From Sphaerolaimus hirsutus (lineage: Eukaryota; Nematoda; Chromadorea; Monhysterida; Sphaerolaimidae): a stretch of 64,000 nt of DNA. A model generated the notes under the pieces. That model had not been told where the DNA came from and made no database searches. It saw only the letters and a list, made by a program, of their open reading frames with translations. The position numbers and the translations under genes were made by a program. Below, in pieces: positions 24,401-39,600 of the stretch (its first letter is position 1; each line of letters opens with the position of its first letter). The stretch is from NCBI GenBank assembly GCA_964036195.1, contig OZ038451.1:31761927-31825926 (forward strand). The letters run 5' to 3'.

Positions 24401-24469
24401 TCTACAAACGTTTTGGTGTGTTTGCCATAGCCACTTTATGCCTAAGAAACAAAAACGTGAATAAATGTC
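21407..24469 (+). repeat. Satellite block, copy 3 of the kilobase-scale duplication
   Basis: The monomer order reproduces 17423 to about 20060 at an offset of 3983-3984 bp, including GACAGGCACC, CACACTTCACGCC, TATCAAATCTAC, CAAAGGTTTTGG and the CCTAATAAACAAAAACG variant (18632 and 22615). After the single copy of the 996-bp segment it continues like 21066-21350 at an offset of 2987 bp. The two blocks therefore differ mainly by one extra 996-bp unit and a scatter of single-base changes. No gene is seen. Confidence 0.9.
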
Positions 24470-27400
24470 AATTCTGGTTGATAGAATCACAATTCACGCC
24501 TTAACCATTCTTGGGAAAGGTGGTAGACATGCACCGTTGTGTAGCTGAGATTGTGCTCTATCAAAATCTACAAATGTTTTGGTGTGTTTGCCATAGCCAC
24601 TTTATACCTAAGAAACAAAAACGTGATTAAATGTCAATTCTGGCCGATTGAATCACAATTCACGCCTTAACCATTTGTGGGAAAGGTGGTAGACATGCAC
24701 CGTTGCGTAGCTGAGATTGTGCTCAATCAAAATCTACAAACGTTTTGGTGTGTTTGCCATAGCCACTTTATACCTAAGAAACAAAAACGTGAATAAATGT
24801 CAATTCTGGCCGATTGAATCACGATTCATGCCTGAACCATTCTTGGGAAAGGTGGTAGACATGCACCGTTGCATAGCTGAGATTGTGCCTGATCAAAATC
24901 TACAAACGTTTTGGTGTGTTTGCCATAGCCACTTTATACCTAAGAAACAAAAACGTGAATAAATGTCAATTCTGGTCGATTGAATCACAATTCACACCTT
25001 AACCATTTGTGGGAAAGGTGGTAGACATGCACCGTTGCGTAGCTGAGATTGTGCTCTATCAAAATCTACAAACGTTTTGGTGTGTTTACCATAGCCACTT
25101 TATACCTAAGAAACAAAAACGTGAATAAATGTCAATTCTGGCCGATTGTATCACAATTCACGTGTTAACCATTCTTGGGAAAGGTGGTAGACATGCACCG
25201 TTGCATAGCTGAGATTGTGCTCTATCAAAATCTACAAACGTTTTGGTGTGTTTGCCATAGCCATTTATACCTAAGAAACAAAAACGTGAATAAATGTCAA
25301 TTCTGGCCGATTGAATCACGATTCACGCCTTAACCATTCTTGGGAAAGGTGGTAGACATGCACCGTTGCGTAGCTGAGATTATGCTCTATCAAAATCTAC
25401 AAACGTTTTGGTGTGTTTACCATAGCCACTTTATACCTAAGAAACAAAAACGTGAATAAATGTCAATTCTGGCCGATTGAATCACAATTCACGCCTTAAC
25501 CATTTGTGGGAAAGGTGGTAGACATGCACCGTTGCATAGCTGATATTGTGCTCGATCAAAATCTTCAAACGTTTTGGTGTTTTTGCCATAGCCACTTTAT
25601 ACCTAAGAAACAAAAACGTGAATAAATGCCAGTTCTGGCTGATTGAATTACGATTCACGCCTTAACCGTTCTTGGGAAAGGTGGTAGACATGCACCATTG
25701 CATAGCTGAAATTGTGCTCTATCAAAATCTACAAACGTTTTGGTGTGTTTTCCATAGCCACTTTATACCTAAGAAACAAAAACGTGAATAAATGTCAATT
25801 TTGGCCAATTGAATGATGATTCACGCCTTAACCATTTGTGGGAAAGGTGGTAGACATGCACCATTGCGTAGCTGAGATTGTGCTCTATCAAAATCTACAA
25901 ACGTTTTGGTGTGTTTGCCATAGCCACTTTATACCTAAGAAACAAAAACGTGAATAAATGTCAATTCTGGCCGATTGAATCACGATTCACGCCTTAACCA
26001 TTCTTGGGAAAGGTGGTAGACATGCACCGTTGCGTAGCTGAGATTGTGCTCTATCAAAATCTACAAACGTTTTGGTGTGTTTACCATAGCCACTTTATAC
26101 CTAAGAAACAAAAACGTGAATAAATGTCAATTCTGGCCGATTGAATCACAATTCACGCCTTAACCATTTGTGGGAAAGGTGGTAGACATGCACCGTTGCA
26201 TAGCTGAGATTGTGCTCGATCAAAATCTTCAAACGTTTTGGTGTTTTTGCCATAGCCACTTTATACCTAAGAAACAAAAACGTGAATAAATGCCAGTTCT
26301 GGCCGATTGTATCACGATTCACGCGTTAACCATTCTTGGGAAAGGTGGTAGACATGCACCGTTGCATAGCTGAGATTGTGCTCTATCAAAATCTACAAAC
26401 GTTTTGGTGTGTTTACCATAGCAACTTTATACCTAAGAAACAAAAACGTGAATAAATGTCAATTCTGGCCGATTGAATCACGATTCACACCTTAACCATT
26501 CTTGGGAAAGGTGGTAGACATGCACCGTTGCGTAGCTGAGATTGTGCTCTATCAAAATCTACAAACGTTTTTGTGTGTTTACCATAGCCACTTTATACCT
26601 AAGAAACAAAAACGTGAATAAATGTCAATTCTGGCCGATTGAATCACAATTCACGCCTTAACCATTTGTGGGAAAGGTGGTAGACATGCACCGTTGCGTA
26701 GCTGAGATTGTGCTCTATCAAAATCTACAAAGTTTTGGTGTGTTTACCATAGCCACTTTATACCTAAGAAACAAAAACGTGAATAAATGTCAATTCTGGC
26801 CGATTGTATCACGATTCACGCGTTAACCATTCTTGGGAAAGGTGGTAGACATGCACCGTTACATAGCTGAGATTGTGCTCTATCAAAATCTACAAACGTT
26901 TTGGTGTGTTTACCATAGCAACTTTATACCTAAGAAACAAAAACGTGAATAAATGTCAATTCTGGCCGATTGAATCACAATTCACACCTTAACCATTTGT
27001 GGGAAAGGTGGTAGACATGCACCGTTGCATAGCTGATATTGTGCTCGATCAAAATCTTCAAACGTTTTGGTGTTTTTGCCATAGCCACTTTATACCTAAG
27101 AAACAAAAACGTGAATAAATGTCAGTTCTGGCCGATTGAATTACGATTCACGCCTTAACCGTTCTTGGGAAAGGTGGTAGACATGCACCATTGCATAGCT
27201 GAAATTGTGCTCTATCAAAATCTACAAACGTTTTGGTGTGTTTTCCATAGCCACTTTATACCTAAGAAACAAAAACGTGAATAAATGTCAATTCTGGCCG
27301 ATTGAATCACGATTCACGCCTTAACCATTCTTGGGAAAGGTGGTAGACATGCACCGTTGCGTAGCTGAGATTGTGCTCTATCAAAATCTACAAACGTTTT

Positions 27401-30400
27401 GGTGTGTTTGCCATAGCCACTTTATACCTAAGAAACAAAAATGTGAATAAATGTCAATTCTGGCCGATTGAATCACGATTCACGCCTTAACCATTCTTGG
27501 GAAAGGTGGTAGACATGCACCGTTGCGTAGCTGAGATTGTGCTCTATCAAAATCTACAAACGTTTTGGTGTGTTTACCATAGCCACTTTATACCTAAGTA
27601 ACAAAAACGTGAATAAATGTCAATTCTGGCCGATTGTATCACGATTCACGCGTTAACCATTCTTGGGAAAGATGGTAGACATGCACCGTTGCATAGCTGA
27701 GATTGTGCTCTATCAAAATCTACAAACGTTTTGGTGTGTTTACCATAGCCACTTTATACCTAAGAAACAAAAACGTGAATAAATGTCAATTCTGGTTGAT
27801 AGAATCACAATTCACACTTAACCATTCTTGGGAAAGGTGGTAGACATGCACCGTTGTGTAGCTGAGATTGTGCTCTATCAAAATCTACAAATGTTTTGGT
27901 GTGTTTGCCATAGCCACTTTATACCTAAGAAACAAAAACGTGAATAAATGTCAATTCTGGCCGATTGAATCACAATTCACGCCTTAACCATTTGTTGGAA
28001 AGGTGGTAGACATGCACCGTTGCGTAGCTGAGATTGTGCTCAATCAAAATCTACAAACGTTTTGGTGTGTTTGCCATAGCCACTTTATACCTAAGAAACA
28101 AAAACGTGAATAAATGTCAATTCTGGCCGATTGAATCATGATTCATGCCTGAACCTTTCTTGGGAAAGGTGGTAGACATGCACCGTTGCATAGCTGAGAT
28201 TGTGCCTGATCAAAATCTACAAACGTTTTGGTGTGTTTGCCATAGCCACTTTATACCTAAGAAACAAAAACGTGAATAAATGTCAATTCTGGTCGATTGA
28301 ATCACAATTCTCACCTTAACCATTTGTGGGAAAGGTGGTAGACATGCACCGTTGCGTAGCTGAGATTGTGCTCTATCAAAATCTACAAACGTTTTGGTGT
28401 GTTTACCATAGCCACTTTATACCTAAGAAACAAAAACGTGAATAAATGTCAATTCTGGCCGATTGTATCACGATTCACGCGTTAACCATTCTTGGGAAAG
28501 GTGGTAGACATGCACCGTTGCATAGCTGAGATTGTGCTCTATCAAAATCTACAAACGTTTTGGTGTGTTTGCCATAGCCATTTACACCTAAGAAACAAAA
28601 ATGTGAATAAATGTCAATTCTGGCTGATTGAATCACGATTCACGCCTTAACCATTCTTGGGAAAGGTGGTAGACATGCACCGTTGCGTAGCTGAGATTGT
28701 GCTCTATCAAAATCTACAAACGTTTTGGTGTGTTTACCATAGCCACTTTATACCTAAGAAACAAAAACGTGAATAAATGTCAATTCTGGCCAATTGAATC
28801 ACAATTCACACCTTAACCATTTGTGGGAAAGGTGTTAGACATGCACCGTTGCATAGCTGATATTGTGCTCGATCAAAATCTTCAAACGTTTTGGTGTTTT
28901 TGCCATAGCCACTTTATACCTAAGAAACAAAAACGTGAATAGATGCCAGTTCTGGCCGATTGAATTACGATTCACGCCTTAACCGTTCTTGGGGAAGGTG
29001 GTAGACATGCACCATTGCATAGCTGAAATTGTGCTCTATCAAAATCTACAAACGTTTTGGTGTGTTTTCCATAGCCACTTTATACCTAAGAAACAAAAAC
29101 GTGAATAAATGTCAATTTTGGCCGATTGAATGATTATTCACGCCTTAACCATTTGTGGGAAAGGTGGTAGACATGCACCATTGCGTAGCTGAGATTGTGC
29201 TCTATCAAAATCTACAAACGTTTTGGTGTGTTTGCCATGGCCACTTTATACCTAAGAAACAAAAACGTGAATAAATGTCAATTCTGGCCGATTGAATCAC
29301 GATTCACGCCTTAACCATTCTTGGGAAAGGTGGTAGACATGCACCGTTGCGTAGCTGAGATTGTGCTCTATCAAAATCTACAAACGTTTTGGTGTGTTTA
29401 CCATAGCCACTTTATACCTAAGAAACAAAAACGTGAATAAATGTCAATTCTGGCCGATTGAATCACGATTCACGCCTTAACCATTCTTGGGAAAGGTGGT
29501 AGACATGCACCGTTGCGTAGCTGAGATTGTGCTCTATCAAAATCTACAAACGTTTTGGTGTGTTTACCATAGCAACTTTATACCTAAGAAACAAAAACGT
29601 GAATAAATGTCAATTCTGGCCGATTGAATCACGATTCACACCTTAACCATTCTTGGGAAAGGTGGTAGACATGCACCGTTGCGTAGCTGAGATTGTGCTC
29701 TATCAAAATCTACAAACGTTTTTGTGTGTTTACCATAGCCACTTTATACCTAAGAAACAAAAACGTGAATAAATGTCAATTCTGGCCGATTGAATCACAA
29801 ATCACGCCTTAACCATTTGTGGGAAAGGTGGTAGACATGCACCGTTGTGTAGCTGAGATTGTGCTCTATCAAAATCTACAAACGTTTTGGTGTGTTTACC
29901 ATAGCCACTTTATACCTAAGAAACAAAAACGTGAATAAATGTCAATTCTGGCCGATTGAATCACAATTCACGCCTTAACCATTTGTGGGAAAGGTGGTAG
30001 ACATGCACCGTTGCATAGCTGATATTGTGCTCGATCAAAATCTTCAAACGTTTTAGTGTTTTTGCCATAGCCACTTTATACCTAAGAAACAAAAACGTGA
30101 ATAAATGTCAGTTCTGGCCGATTGAATTACGATTCACGCCTTAACCGTTATTGGGAAAGGTGGTAGACATGCACCATTGCATAGCTGAAATTGTGCTCTA
30201 TCAAAATCTACAAACGTTTTGGTGTGTTTTCCATAGCCACTTTATACCTAAGAAACAAAAACGTGAATAAATGTCAATTCTGGCCGATTGAATCACGATT
30301 CACGCCTTAACCATTCTTGGGAAAGGTGGTAGACATGCACCTTTGCGTAGCTGAGATTGTGCTCTATCAAAATCTACAAACGTTTTGGTGTGTTTTCCAT

Positions 30401-30600
30401 AGCCACTTTATACCTAAGAAACAAAAACGTGAATAAATGTCAATTCTGGCCGATTGAATCACGATTCACGCCTTAACCATTCTTGGGAAAGGTGGTAGAC
30501 ATGCACCGTTGCGTAGCTGAGATTGTGCTCTATCAAAATCTACAAACGTTTTGGTGTGTTTACCATAGACACTTTATACCTAAGAAACAAAAACGTGAAT
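24470..30600 (+). repeat. Satellite block with a 3.3-kb offset duplication
   Basis: Monomers from about 24470 match those from about 27787 at a constant offset of 3317 bp (20 x 166 less 3). Check points are GCTCAATC at 24721 and 28038, TATTGTGCTCGATC at 25544 and 28861, and the TTTTGGCC monomer at 25799 and 29116. Both copies carry a 2-bp shortened CCATTTATACC or CCATTTACACC monomer (about 25260 and 28580). Later the offset falls by about one monomer (CGTTTTTGTGTG at 26567 and 29717). The TGATATTGTGCTCGATC...CTTCAAACG monomer first becomes frequent here. Confidence 0.88.
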
Positions 30601-33600
30601 AAATGTCAGTTCTGGCCGATTGAATTATGATTCACGCCTTAACCGTTCTTGGGAAAGGTGGTAGACATGCACCATTGCATAGCTGAAATTGTGCTCTATC
30701 AAAATCTACAAACGTTTTGGTGTGTTTTCCATAGCCACTTTATACCTAAGAAACAAAAACGTGAATAAATGTCAATTCTGGTCGATTGAATCACAATTCA
30801 CACCCTCACCATTTGTGGGAAAGGTGGTAGACATGCACCGTTGCGTAGCTGAGATTGTGCTCTATCAAAATCTACAAACGTTTTGGTGTGTTTACCATAG
30901 CCACTTTATACCTAAGAAACAAAAACGTGAATAAATGTCAATTCTGGCCGATTGTATCACGATTCACGCGTTAACCATTCTTGGGAAAGGTGGTAGACAT
31001 GCACCGTTGCATAGCTGAGATTGTGCTCTATCAAAATTTACAAACGTTTTGGTGTGTTCACCATAGCCACTTTATACCTAAGAAACAAAAACGTGAATAA
31101 ATGTCAATTCTGGCCAATTGAATCACGATTCACGCCTTAACCATTCTTGGGAAAGGTGGTAGACATGCACCGTTGCGTAGCTGAGATTGTGCTCTATCAA
31201 AATCTACAAACGTTTTGGTGTGTTTACCATAGCCACTTTATACCTAAGAAACAAAAACGTGAATAAATGTCAATTCTGGCCGATTGAATCACAATTCACG
31301 CCTTAACCATTTGTGGGAAAGGTGGTAGACATGCACCGTTGCATAGCTGATATTGTGCTCGATCAAAATCTTCAAACGTTTTGGTGTTTTTGCCATAGCC
31401 ACTTTATACCTAAGAAACAAAAACATGAATAAATGTCAGTTCTGGCCGATTGAATTACGATTCACGCCTTAACCGTTATTGGGAAAGGTGGTAGACATGC
31501 ACCATTGCATAGCTGAAATTGTGCTCTATCAAAATCTACAAACGTTTTGGTGTGTTTTCCATAGCCACTTTATACCTAAGAAACAAAAACGTGAATAAAT
31601 GTCAATTCTGGCCGATTGAATCACGATTCACGCCTTAACCATTCTTGGGAAAGGTGGTAGACATGCACCGTTGCGTAGCTGAGATTGTGCTCTATCAAAA
31701 TCTACAAACGTTTTGGTGTGTTTACCATAGACACTTTATACCTAAGAAACAAAAACGTGAATAAATGTCAATTCTGGCCGATTGTATCACGATTCACGCG
31801 TTAACCATTCTTGGGAAAGGTGGTAGACATGCACCGTTGCGTAGCTGAGATTGTGCTCTATCAAAATCTACAAACGTTTTGGTGTTTTTGCCATAGCCAC
31901 TTTATACCTAAGAAACAAAAACGTGAATAAATGTCAGTTCTGGCCGATTGAATTACGATTCACGCCTTAACCGTTATTGGGAAAGGTGGTAGACATGCAC
32001 CATTGCATAGCTGAAATTGTGCTCTATCAAAATCTACAAACGTTTTGGTGTGTTTTCCATAGCCACTTTATACCTAAGAAACAAAAACGTGAATAAATGT
32101 CAATTCTGGCCGATTGAATCACGATTCACGCCTTAACCATTCTTGGGAAAGGTGGTAGACATGCACCATTGCATAGCTGAAATTGTGCTCTATCAAAATC
32201 TACAAACGTTTTGGTGTGTTTTCCATAGCCACTTTATACCTAAGAAACAAAAACGTGAATAAATGTCAATTCTGGCCGATTGAATCACGATTCACGCCTT
32301 AACCATTCTTGGGAAAGGTGGTAGACATGCACCGTTGCGTAGCTGAGATTGTGCTCTATCAAAATCTACAAACGTTTTGGTGTGTTTACCATAGACACTT
32401 TATACCTAAGAAACAAAAACGTGAATAAATGTCAATTCTGGCCGATTGAATCACGATTCACGCCTTAACCATTCTTGGGAAAGGTGGTAGACATGCACCG
32501 TTGCGTAGCTGAGATTGTGCTCTATCAAAATCTACAAACGTTTTGGTGTGTTTACCATAGACACTTTATACCTAAGAAACAAAAACGTGAATAAATGTCA
32601 GTTCTGGCCGATTGAATTATGATTCACGCCTTAACCGTTCTTGGGAAAGGTGGTAGACATGCACCATTGCATAGCTGAAATTGTGCTCTATCAAAATCTA
32701 CAAACGTTTTGGTGTGTTCACCATAGACACTTTATACCTAAGAAACAAAAACGTGAATAAATGTCAATTCTGGCCGATTGAATCACGATTCACGCCTTAA
32801 CCATTCTTGGGAAAGGTGGTAGACATGCACCGTTGTGTAGCTGAGATTGTGCTCTATCAAAATCTACAAACGTTTTGGTGTGTTTTCCATAGCCACTTTA
32901 TACCTAAGAAACAAAAACGTGAATAAATGTCAATTCTGGCCGATTGAATCACGATTCACGCCTTAACCATTCTTGGGAAAGGTGGTAGACATGCACCGTT
33001 GTGTAGCTGAGATTGTGCTCTATCAAAATCTACAAACGTTTTGGTGTGTTTTCCATAGCCACTTTATACCTAAGAAACAAAAACGTGAATAAATGTCAAT
33101 TCTGGCCGATTGAATCACGATTCACGCCTTAACCATTCTTGGGAAAGGTGGTAGACATGCACCGTTGCGTAGCTGAGATTGTGCTCTATCAAAATCTACA
33201 AACGTTTTGGTGTGTTTACCATAGACAATTTATACCTAAGAAACAAAAACGTGAATAAATGTCAATTCTGGCCGATTGTATCACGATTCACGCGTTAACC
33301 ATTTGTGGGAAAGGTGGTAGACATGCACCGTTGCATAGCTGATATTGTGCTCGATCAAAATCTTCAAACGTTTTGGTGTTTTTGCCATAGCCACTTTATA
33401 CCTAAGAAACAAAAACGTGAATAAATGTCAGTTCTGGCCGATTGAATTATGATTCACGCCTTAACCGTTCTTGGGAAAGGTGGTAGACATGCACCATTGC
33501 ATAGCTGAAATTGTGCTCTATCAAAATCTACAAACGTTTTGGTGTGTTTTCCATAGCCACTTTATACCTAAGAAACAAAAACGTGAATAAATGTCAATTC

Positions 33601-36600
33601 TGGTCGATTGAATCACAATTCACACCCTCACCATTTGTGGGAAAGGTGGTAGACATGCACCATTGCGTAGCTGAGATTGTGCTCTATCAAAATCTACAAA
33701 CGTTTTGGTGTGTTTACCATAGCCACTTTATACCTAAGAAACAAAAACGTGAATAAATGTCAATTCTGGCCGATTGAATCACGATTCACGCCTTAACCAT
33801 TCTTGGGAAAGGTGGTAGACATGCACCGTTGTGTAGCTGAGATTGTGCTCTATCAAAATCTACAAACGTTTTGGTGTGTTTTCCATAGCCACTTTATACC
33901 TAAGAAACAAAAACGTGAATAAATGTCAATTCTGGCCGATTGAATCACGATTCACGCCTTAACCATTCTTGGGAAAGGTGGTAGACATGCACCGTTGCGT
34001 AGCTGAGATTGTGCTCTATCAAAATCTACAAACGTTTTGGTGTGTTTACCATAGACACTTTATACCTAAGAAACAAAAACGTGAATAAATGTCAATTCTG
34101 GCCGATTGTATCACGATTCACGCGTTAACCATTTGTGGGAAAGGTGGTAGACATGCACCGTTGCATAGCTGATATTGTGCTCGATCAAAATCTTCAAACG
34201 TTTTGGTGTTTTTGCCATAGCCACTTTATACCTAAGAAACAAAAACGTGAATAAATGTCAGTTCTGGCCGATTGAATTATGATTCACGCCTTAACCGTTC
34301 TTGGGAAAGGTGGTAGACATGCACCATTGCATAGCTGAAATTGTGCTCTATCAAAATCTACAAACGTTTTGGTGTGTTTTCCATAGCCACTTTATACCTA
34401 AGAAACAAAAACGTGAATAAATGTCAATTCTGGTCGATTGAATCACAATTCACACCCTCACCATTTGTGGGAAAGGTGGTAGACATGCACCGTTGCGTAG
34501 CTGAGATTGTGCTCTATCAAAATCTACAAACGTTTTGGTGTGTTTACCATAGCCACTTTATACCTAAGAAACAAAAACGTGAATAAATGTCAATTCTGGC
34601 TGATTGTATCACGATTCACGCGTTAACCATTCTTGGGAAAGGTGGTAGACATGCACCGTTGCATAGCTGAGATTGTGCTCTATCAAAATTTACAAACGTT
34701 TTGGTGTGTTCACCATAGCCACTTTATACCTAAGAAACAAAAACGTGAATAAATGTCAATTCTGGCCGATTGAATCACGATTCACGCCTTAACCATTCTT
34801 GGGAAAGGTGGTAGACATGCACCGTTGCGTAGCTGAGATTGTGCTCTATCAAAATCTACAAACGTTTTGGTGTGTTTACCATAGCCACTTTATACCTAAG
34901 AAACAAAAACGTGAATAAATGTCAATTCTGGCCGATTGAATCACAATTCACGCCTTAACCATTTGTGGGAAAGGTGGTAGACATGCACCGTTGCATAGCT
35001 GATATTGTGCTCGATCATAATCTTCAAACGTTTTGGTGTTTTTGCCATAGCCACTTTATACCTAAGAAACAAAAACGTGAATAAATGTCAGTTCTGGCCG
35101 ATTGAATTACGATTCACGCCTTAACCGTTATTGGGAAAGGTGGTAGACATGCACCGTTGCGTAGCTGAGATTGTGCTCTATCAAAATCTACAAACGTTTT
35201 GGTGTGTTTACCATAGCAACTTTATACCTAAGAAACAAAAACGTGAATAAATGTCAATTCTGGCCGATTGAATCACAATTCACGCCTTAACCATTTGTGG
35301 GAAAGGTGGTAGACATGCACCGTTGCATAGCTGATATTGTGCTCGATCAAAATCTTCAAACGTTTTGGTGTTTTTGCCATAGCCACTTTATACCTAAGAA
35401 ACAAAAACGTGAATAAATGTCAGTTCTGGCCGATTGAATTACGATTCACGCCTTAACCGTTATTGGGAAAGGTGGTAGACATGCACCGTTGCGTAGCTGA
35501 GATTGTGCTCTATCAAAATCTACAAACGTTTTGGTGTGTTTACCATAGCCACTTTATACCTAAGAAACAAAAACGTGAATAAATGTCAATTCTGGCCGAT
35601 TGAATCACAATTCACGCCTTAACCATTTGTGGGAAAGGTGGTAGACATGCACCGTTGCATAGCTGATATTGTGCTCGATCAAAATCTTCAAACGTTTTGG
35701 TGTTTTTGCCATAGCCACTTTATACCTAAGAAACAAAAACGTGAATAAATGTCAGTTCTGGCTGATTGAATTACGATTCACGCCTTAACCGTTATTGGGA
35801 AAGGTGGTAGACATGCACCGTTGCGTAGCTGAGATTGTGCTCTATCAAAATCTACAAACGTTTTGGTGTGTTTACCATAGCAACTTTATACCTAAGAAAC
35901 AAAAACGTGAATAAATGTCAATTCTGGCCGATTGTATCACGATTCACGCGTTAACCATTTGTGGGAAAGGTGGTAGACATGCACCGTTGCATAGCTGATA
36001 TTGTGCTCGATCAAAATCTTCAAACGTTTTGGTGTTTTTGCCATAGCCACTTTATACCTAAGAAACAAAAACGTGAATAAATGTCAGTTCTGGCCGATTG
36101 AATTATGATTCACGCCTTAACCGTTCTTGGGAAAGGTGGTAGACATGCACCATTGCATAGCTGAAATTGTGCTCTATCAAAATCTACAAACGTTTTGGTG
36201 TGTTTACCATAGACACTTTATACCTAAGAAACAAAAACGTGAATAAATGTCAATTCTGGCCGATTGAATCACGATTCACGCCTTAACCATTCTTGGGAAA
36301 GGTGGTAGACATGCACCGTTGCGTAGCTGAGATTGTGCTCTATCAAAATCTACAAACGTTTTGGTGTGTTTTCCATAGCCACTTTATACCTAAGAAACAA
36401 AAACGTGAATAAATGTCAATTCTGGCCGATTGAATCACGATTCACACATTAACCATTCTTGGGAAAGGTGGTAGACATGCACCGTTGTGTAGCTGAGATT
36501 GTGCTCTATCAAAATCTACAAACGTTTTGGTGTGTTTTTCATAGCCACTTTATACCTAAGAAACAAAAACGTGAATAAATGTCAATTCTGGCCGATTGAA

Positions 36601-39600
36601 TCACGATTCACGCCTTAACCATTCTTGGGAAAGGTGGTAGACATGCACCGTTGCGTAGCTGAGATTGTGCTCTATCAAAATCTACAAACGTTTTGGTGTG
36701 TTTACCATAGACACTTTATACCTAAGAAACAAAAACGTGAATAAATGTCAATTCTGGCCGATTGTATCACGATTCACGCGTTAACCATTTGTGGGAAAGG
36801 TGGTAGACATGCACCGTTGCATAGCTGATATTGTGCTCGATCAAAATCTTCAAACGTTTTGGTGTTTTTGCCATAGCCACTTTATACCTAAGAAACAAAA
36901 ACGTGAATAAATGTCAGTTCTGGCCGATTGAATTATGATTCACGCCTTAACCGTTCTTGGGAAAGGTGGTAGACATGCACCATTGCATAGCTGAAATTGT
37001 GCTCTATCAAAATCTACAAACGTTTTGGTGTTTTCCATAGCCACTTTATACCTAAGAAACAAAAACGTGAATAAATGTCAATTCTGGTCGATTGAATCAC
37101 AATTCACACCCTCACCATTTGTGGGAAAGGTGGTAGACATGCACCGTTGCGTAGCTGAGATTGTGCTCTATCAAAATCTACAAACGTTTTGGTGTGTTTA
37201 CCATAGCCACTTTATACCTAAGAAACAAAAACGTGAATAAATGTCAATTCTGGCCGATTGTATCACGATTCACGCGTTAACCATTCTTGGGAAAGGTGGT
37301 AGACATGCACCGTTGCATAGCTGAGATTGTGCTCTATCAAAATTTACAAACGTTTTGGTGTGTTCACCATAGCCACTTTATACCTAAGAAACAAAAACGT
37401 GAATAAATGTCAATTCTGGCCGATTGAATCACGATTCACGCCTTAACCATTCTTGGGAAAGGTGGTAGACATGCACCGTTGCGTAGCTGAGATTGTGCTC
37501 TATCAAAATCTACAAACGTTTTGGTGTGTTTACCATAGCCACTTTATACCTAAGAAACAAAAACGTGAATAAATGTCAATTCTGGCCGATTGAATCACAA
37601 TTCACGCCTTAACCATTTGTGGGAAAGGTGGTAGACATGCACCGTTGCATAGCTGATATTGTGCTCGATCAAAATCTTCAAACGTTTTGGTGTTTTTGCC
37701 ATAGCCACTTTATACCTAAGAAACAAAAACGTGAATAAATGTCAGTTCTGGCCGATTGAATTACGATTCACGCCTTAACCGTTATTGGGAAAGGTGGTAG
37801 ACATGCACCATTGCATAGCTGAAATTGTGCTCTATCAAAATCTACAAACGTTTTGGTGTGTTTTCCATAGCCACTTTATACCTAAGAAACAAAAACGTGA
37901 ATAAATGTCAATTCTGGCCGATTGAATCACGATTCACGCCTTAACCATTCTTGGGAAAGGTGGTAGACATGCACCGTTGCGTAGCTGAGATTGTGCTCTA
38001 TCAAAATCTACAAACGTTTTGGTGTGTTTACCATAGACACTTTATACCTAAGAAACAAAAACGTGAATAAATGTCAATTCTGGCCGATTGTATCACGATT
38101 CACGCGTTAACCATTTGTGGGAAAGGTGGTAGACATGCACCGTTGCATAGCTGATATTGTGCTCGATCAAAATCTTCAAACGTTTTGGTGTGTTTTCCAT
38201 AGCCACTTTATACCTAAGAAACAAAAACGTGAATAAATGTCAGTTCTGGCCGATTGAATTATGATTCACGCCTTAACCGTTCTTGGGAAAGGTGGTAGAC
38301 ATGCACCATTGCATAGCTGAAATTGTGCTCTATCAAAATCTACAAACGTTTTGGTGTGTTTTCCATAGCCACTTTATACCTAAGAAACAAAAACGTGAAT
38401 AAATGTCAATTCTGGTCGATTGAATCACAATTCACACCCTCACCATTTGTGGGAAAGGTGGTAGACATGCACCGTTGCGTAGCTGAGATTGTGCTCTATC
38501 AAAATCTACAAACGTTTTGGTGTGTTTACCATAGCCACTTTATACCTAAGAAACAAAAACGTGAATAAATGTCAATTCTGGCCGATTGTATCACGATTCA
38601 CGCGTTAACCATTCTTGGGAAAGGTGGTAGACATGCACCGTTGCATAGCTGAGATTGTGCTCTATCAAAATTTACAAACGTTTTGGTGTGTTCACCATAG
38701 CCACTTTATACCTAAGAAACAAAAACGTGAATAAATGTCAATTCTGGCCGATTGAATCACGATTCACGCCTTAACCATTCTTGGGAAAGGTGGTAGACAT
38801 GCACCGTTGCGTAGCTGAGATTGTGCTCTATCAAAATCTACAAACGTTTTGGTGTGTTTACCATAGACACTTTATACCTAAGAAACAAAAACGTGAATAA
38901 ATGTCAATTCTGGCCGATTGTATCACGATTCACGCGTTAACCATTTGTGGGAAAGGTGGTAGACATGCACCGTTGCATAGCTGATATTGTGCTCGATCAA
39001 AATCTTCAAACGTTTTGGTGTGTTTTCCATAGCCACTTTATACCTAAGAAACAAAAACGTGAATAAATGTCAGTTCTGGCCGATTGAATTATGATTCACG
39101 CCTTAACCGTTCTTGGGAAAGGTGGTAGACATGCACCATTGCATAGCTGAAATTGTGCTCTATCAAAATCTACAAACGTTTTGGTGTGTTTTCCATAGCC
39201 ACTTTATACCTAAGAAACAAAAACGTGAATAAATGTCAATTCTGGCCGATTGAATCACGATTCACGCCTTAACCATTCTTGGGAAAGGTGGTAGACATGC
39301 ACCGTTGCGTAGCTGAGATTGTGCTCTATCAAAATCTACAAACGTTTTGGTGTGTTTTCCATAGCCACTTTATACCTAAGAAACAAAAACGTGAATAAAT
39401 GTCAATTCTGGCCGATTGAATCACGATTCACACATTAACCATTCTTGGGAAAGGTGGTAGACATGCACCGTTGTGTAGCTGAGATTGTGCTCTATCAAAA
39501 TCTACAAACGTTTTGGTGTGTTTTCCATAGCCACTTTATACCTAAGAAACAAAAACGTGAATAAATGTCAATTCTGGCCGATTGAATCACGATTCACGCC

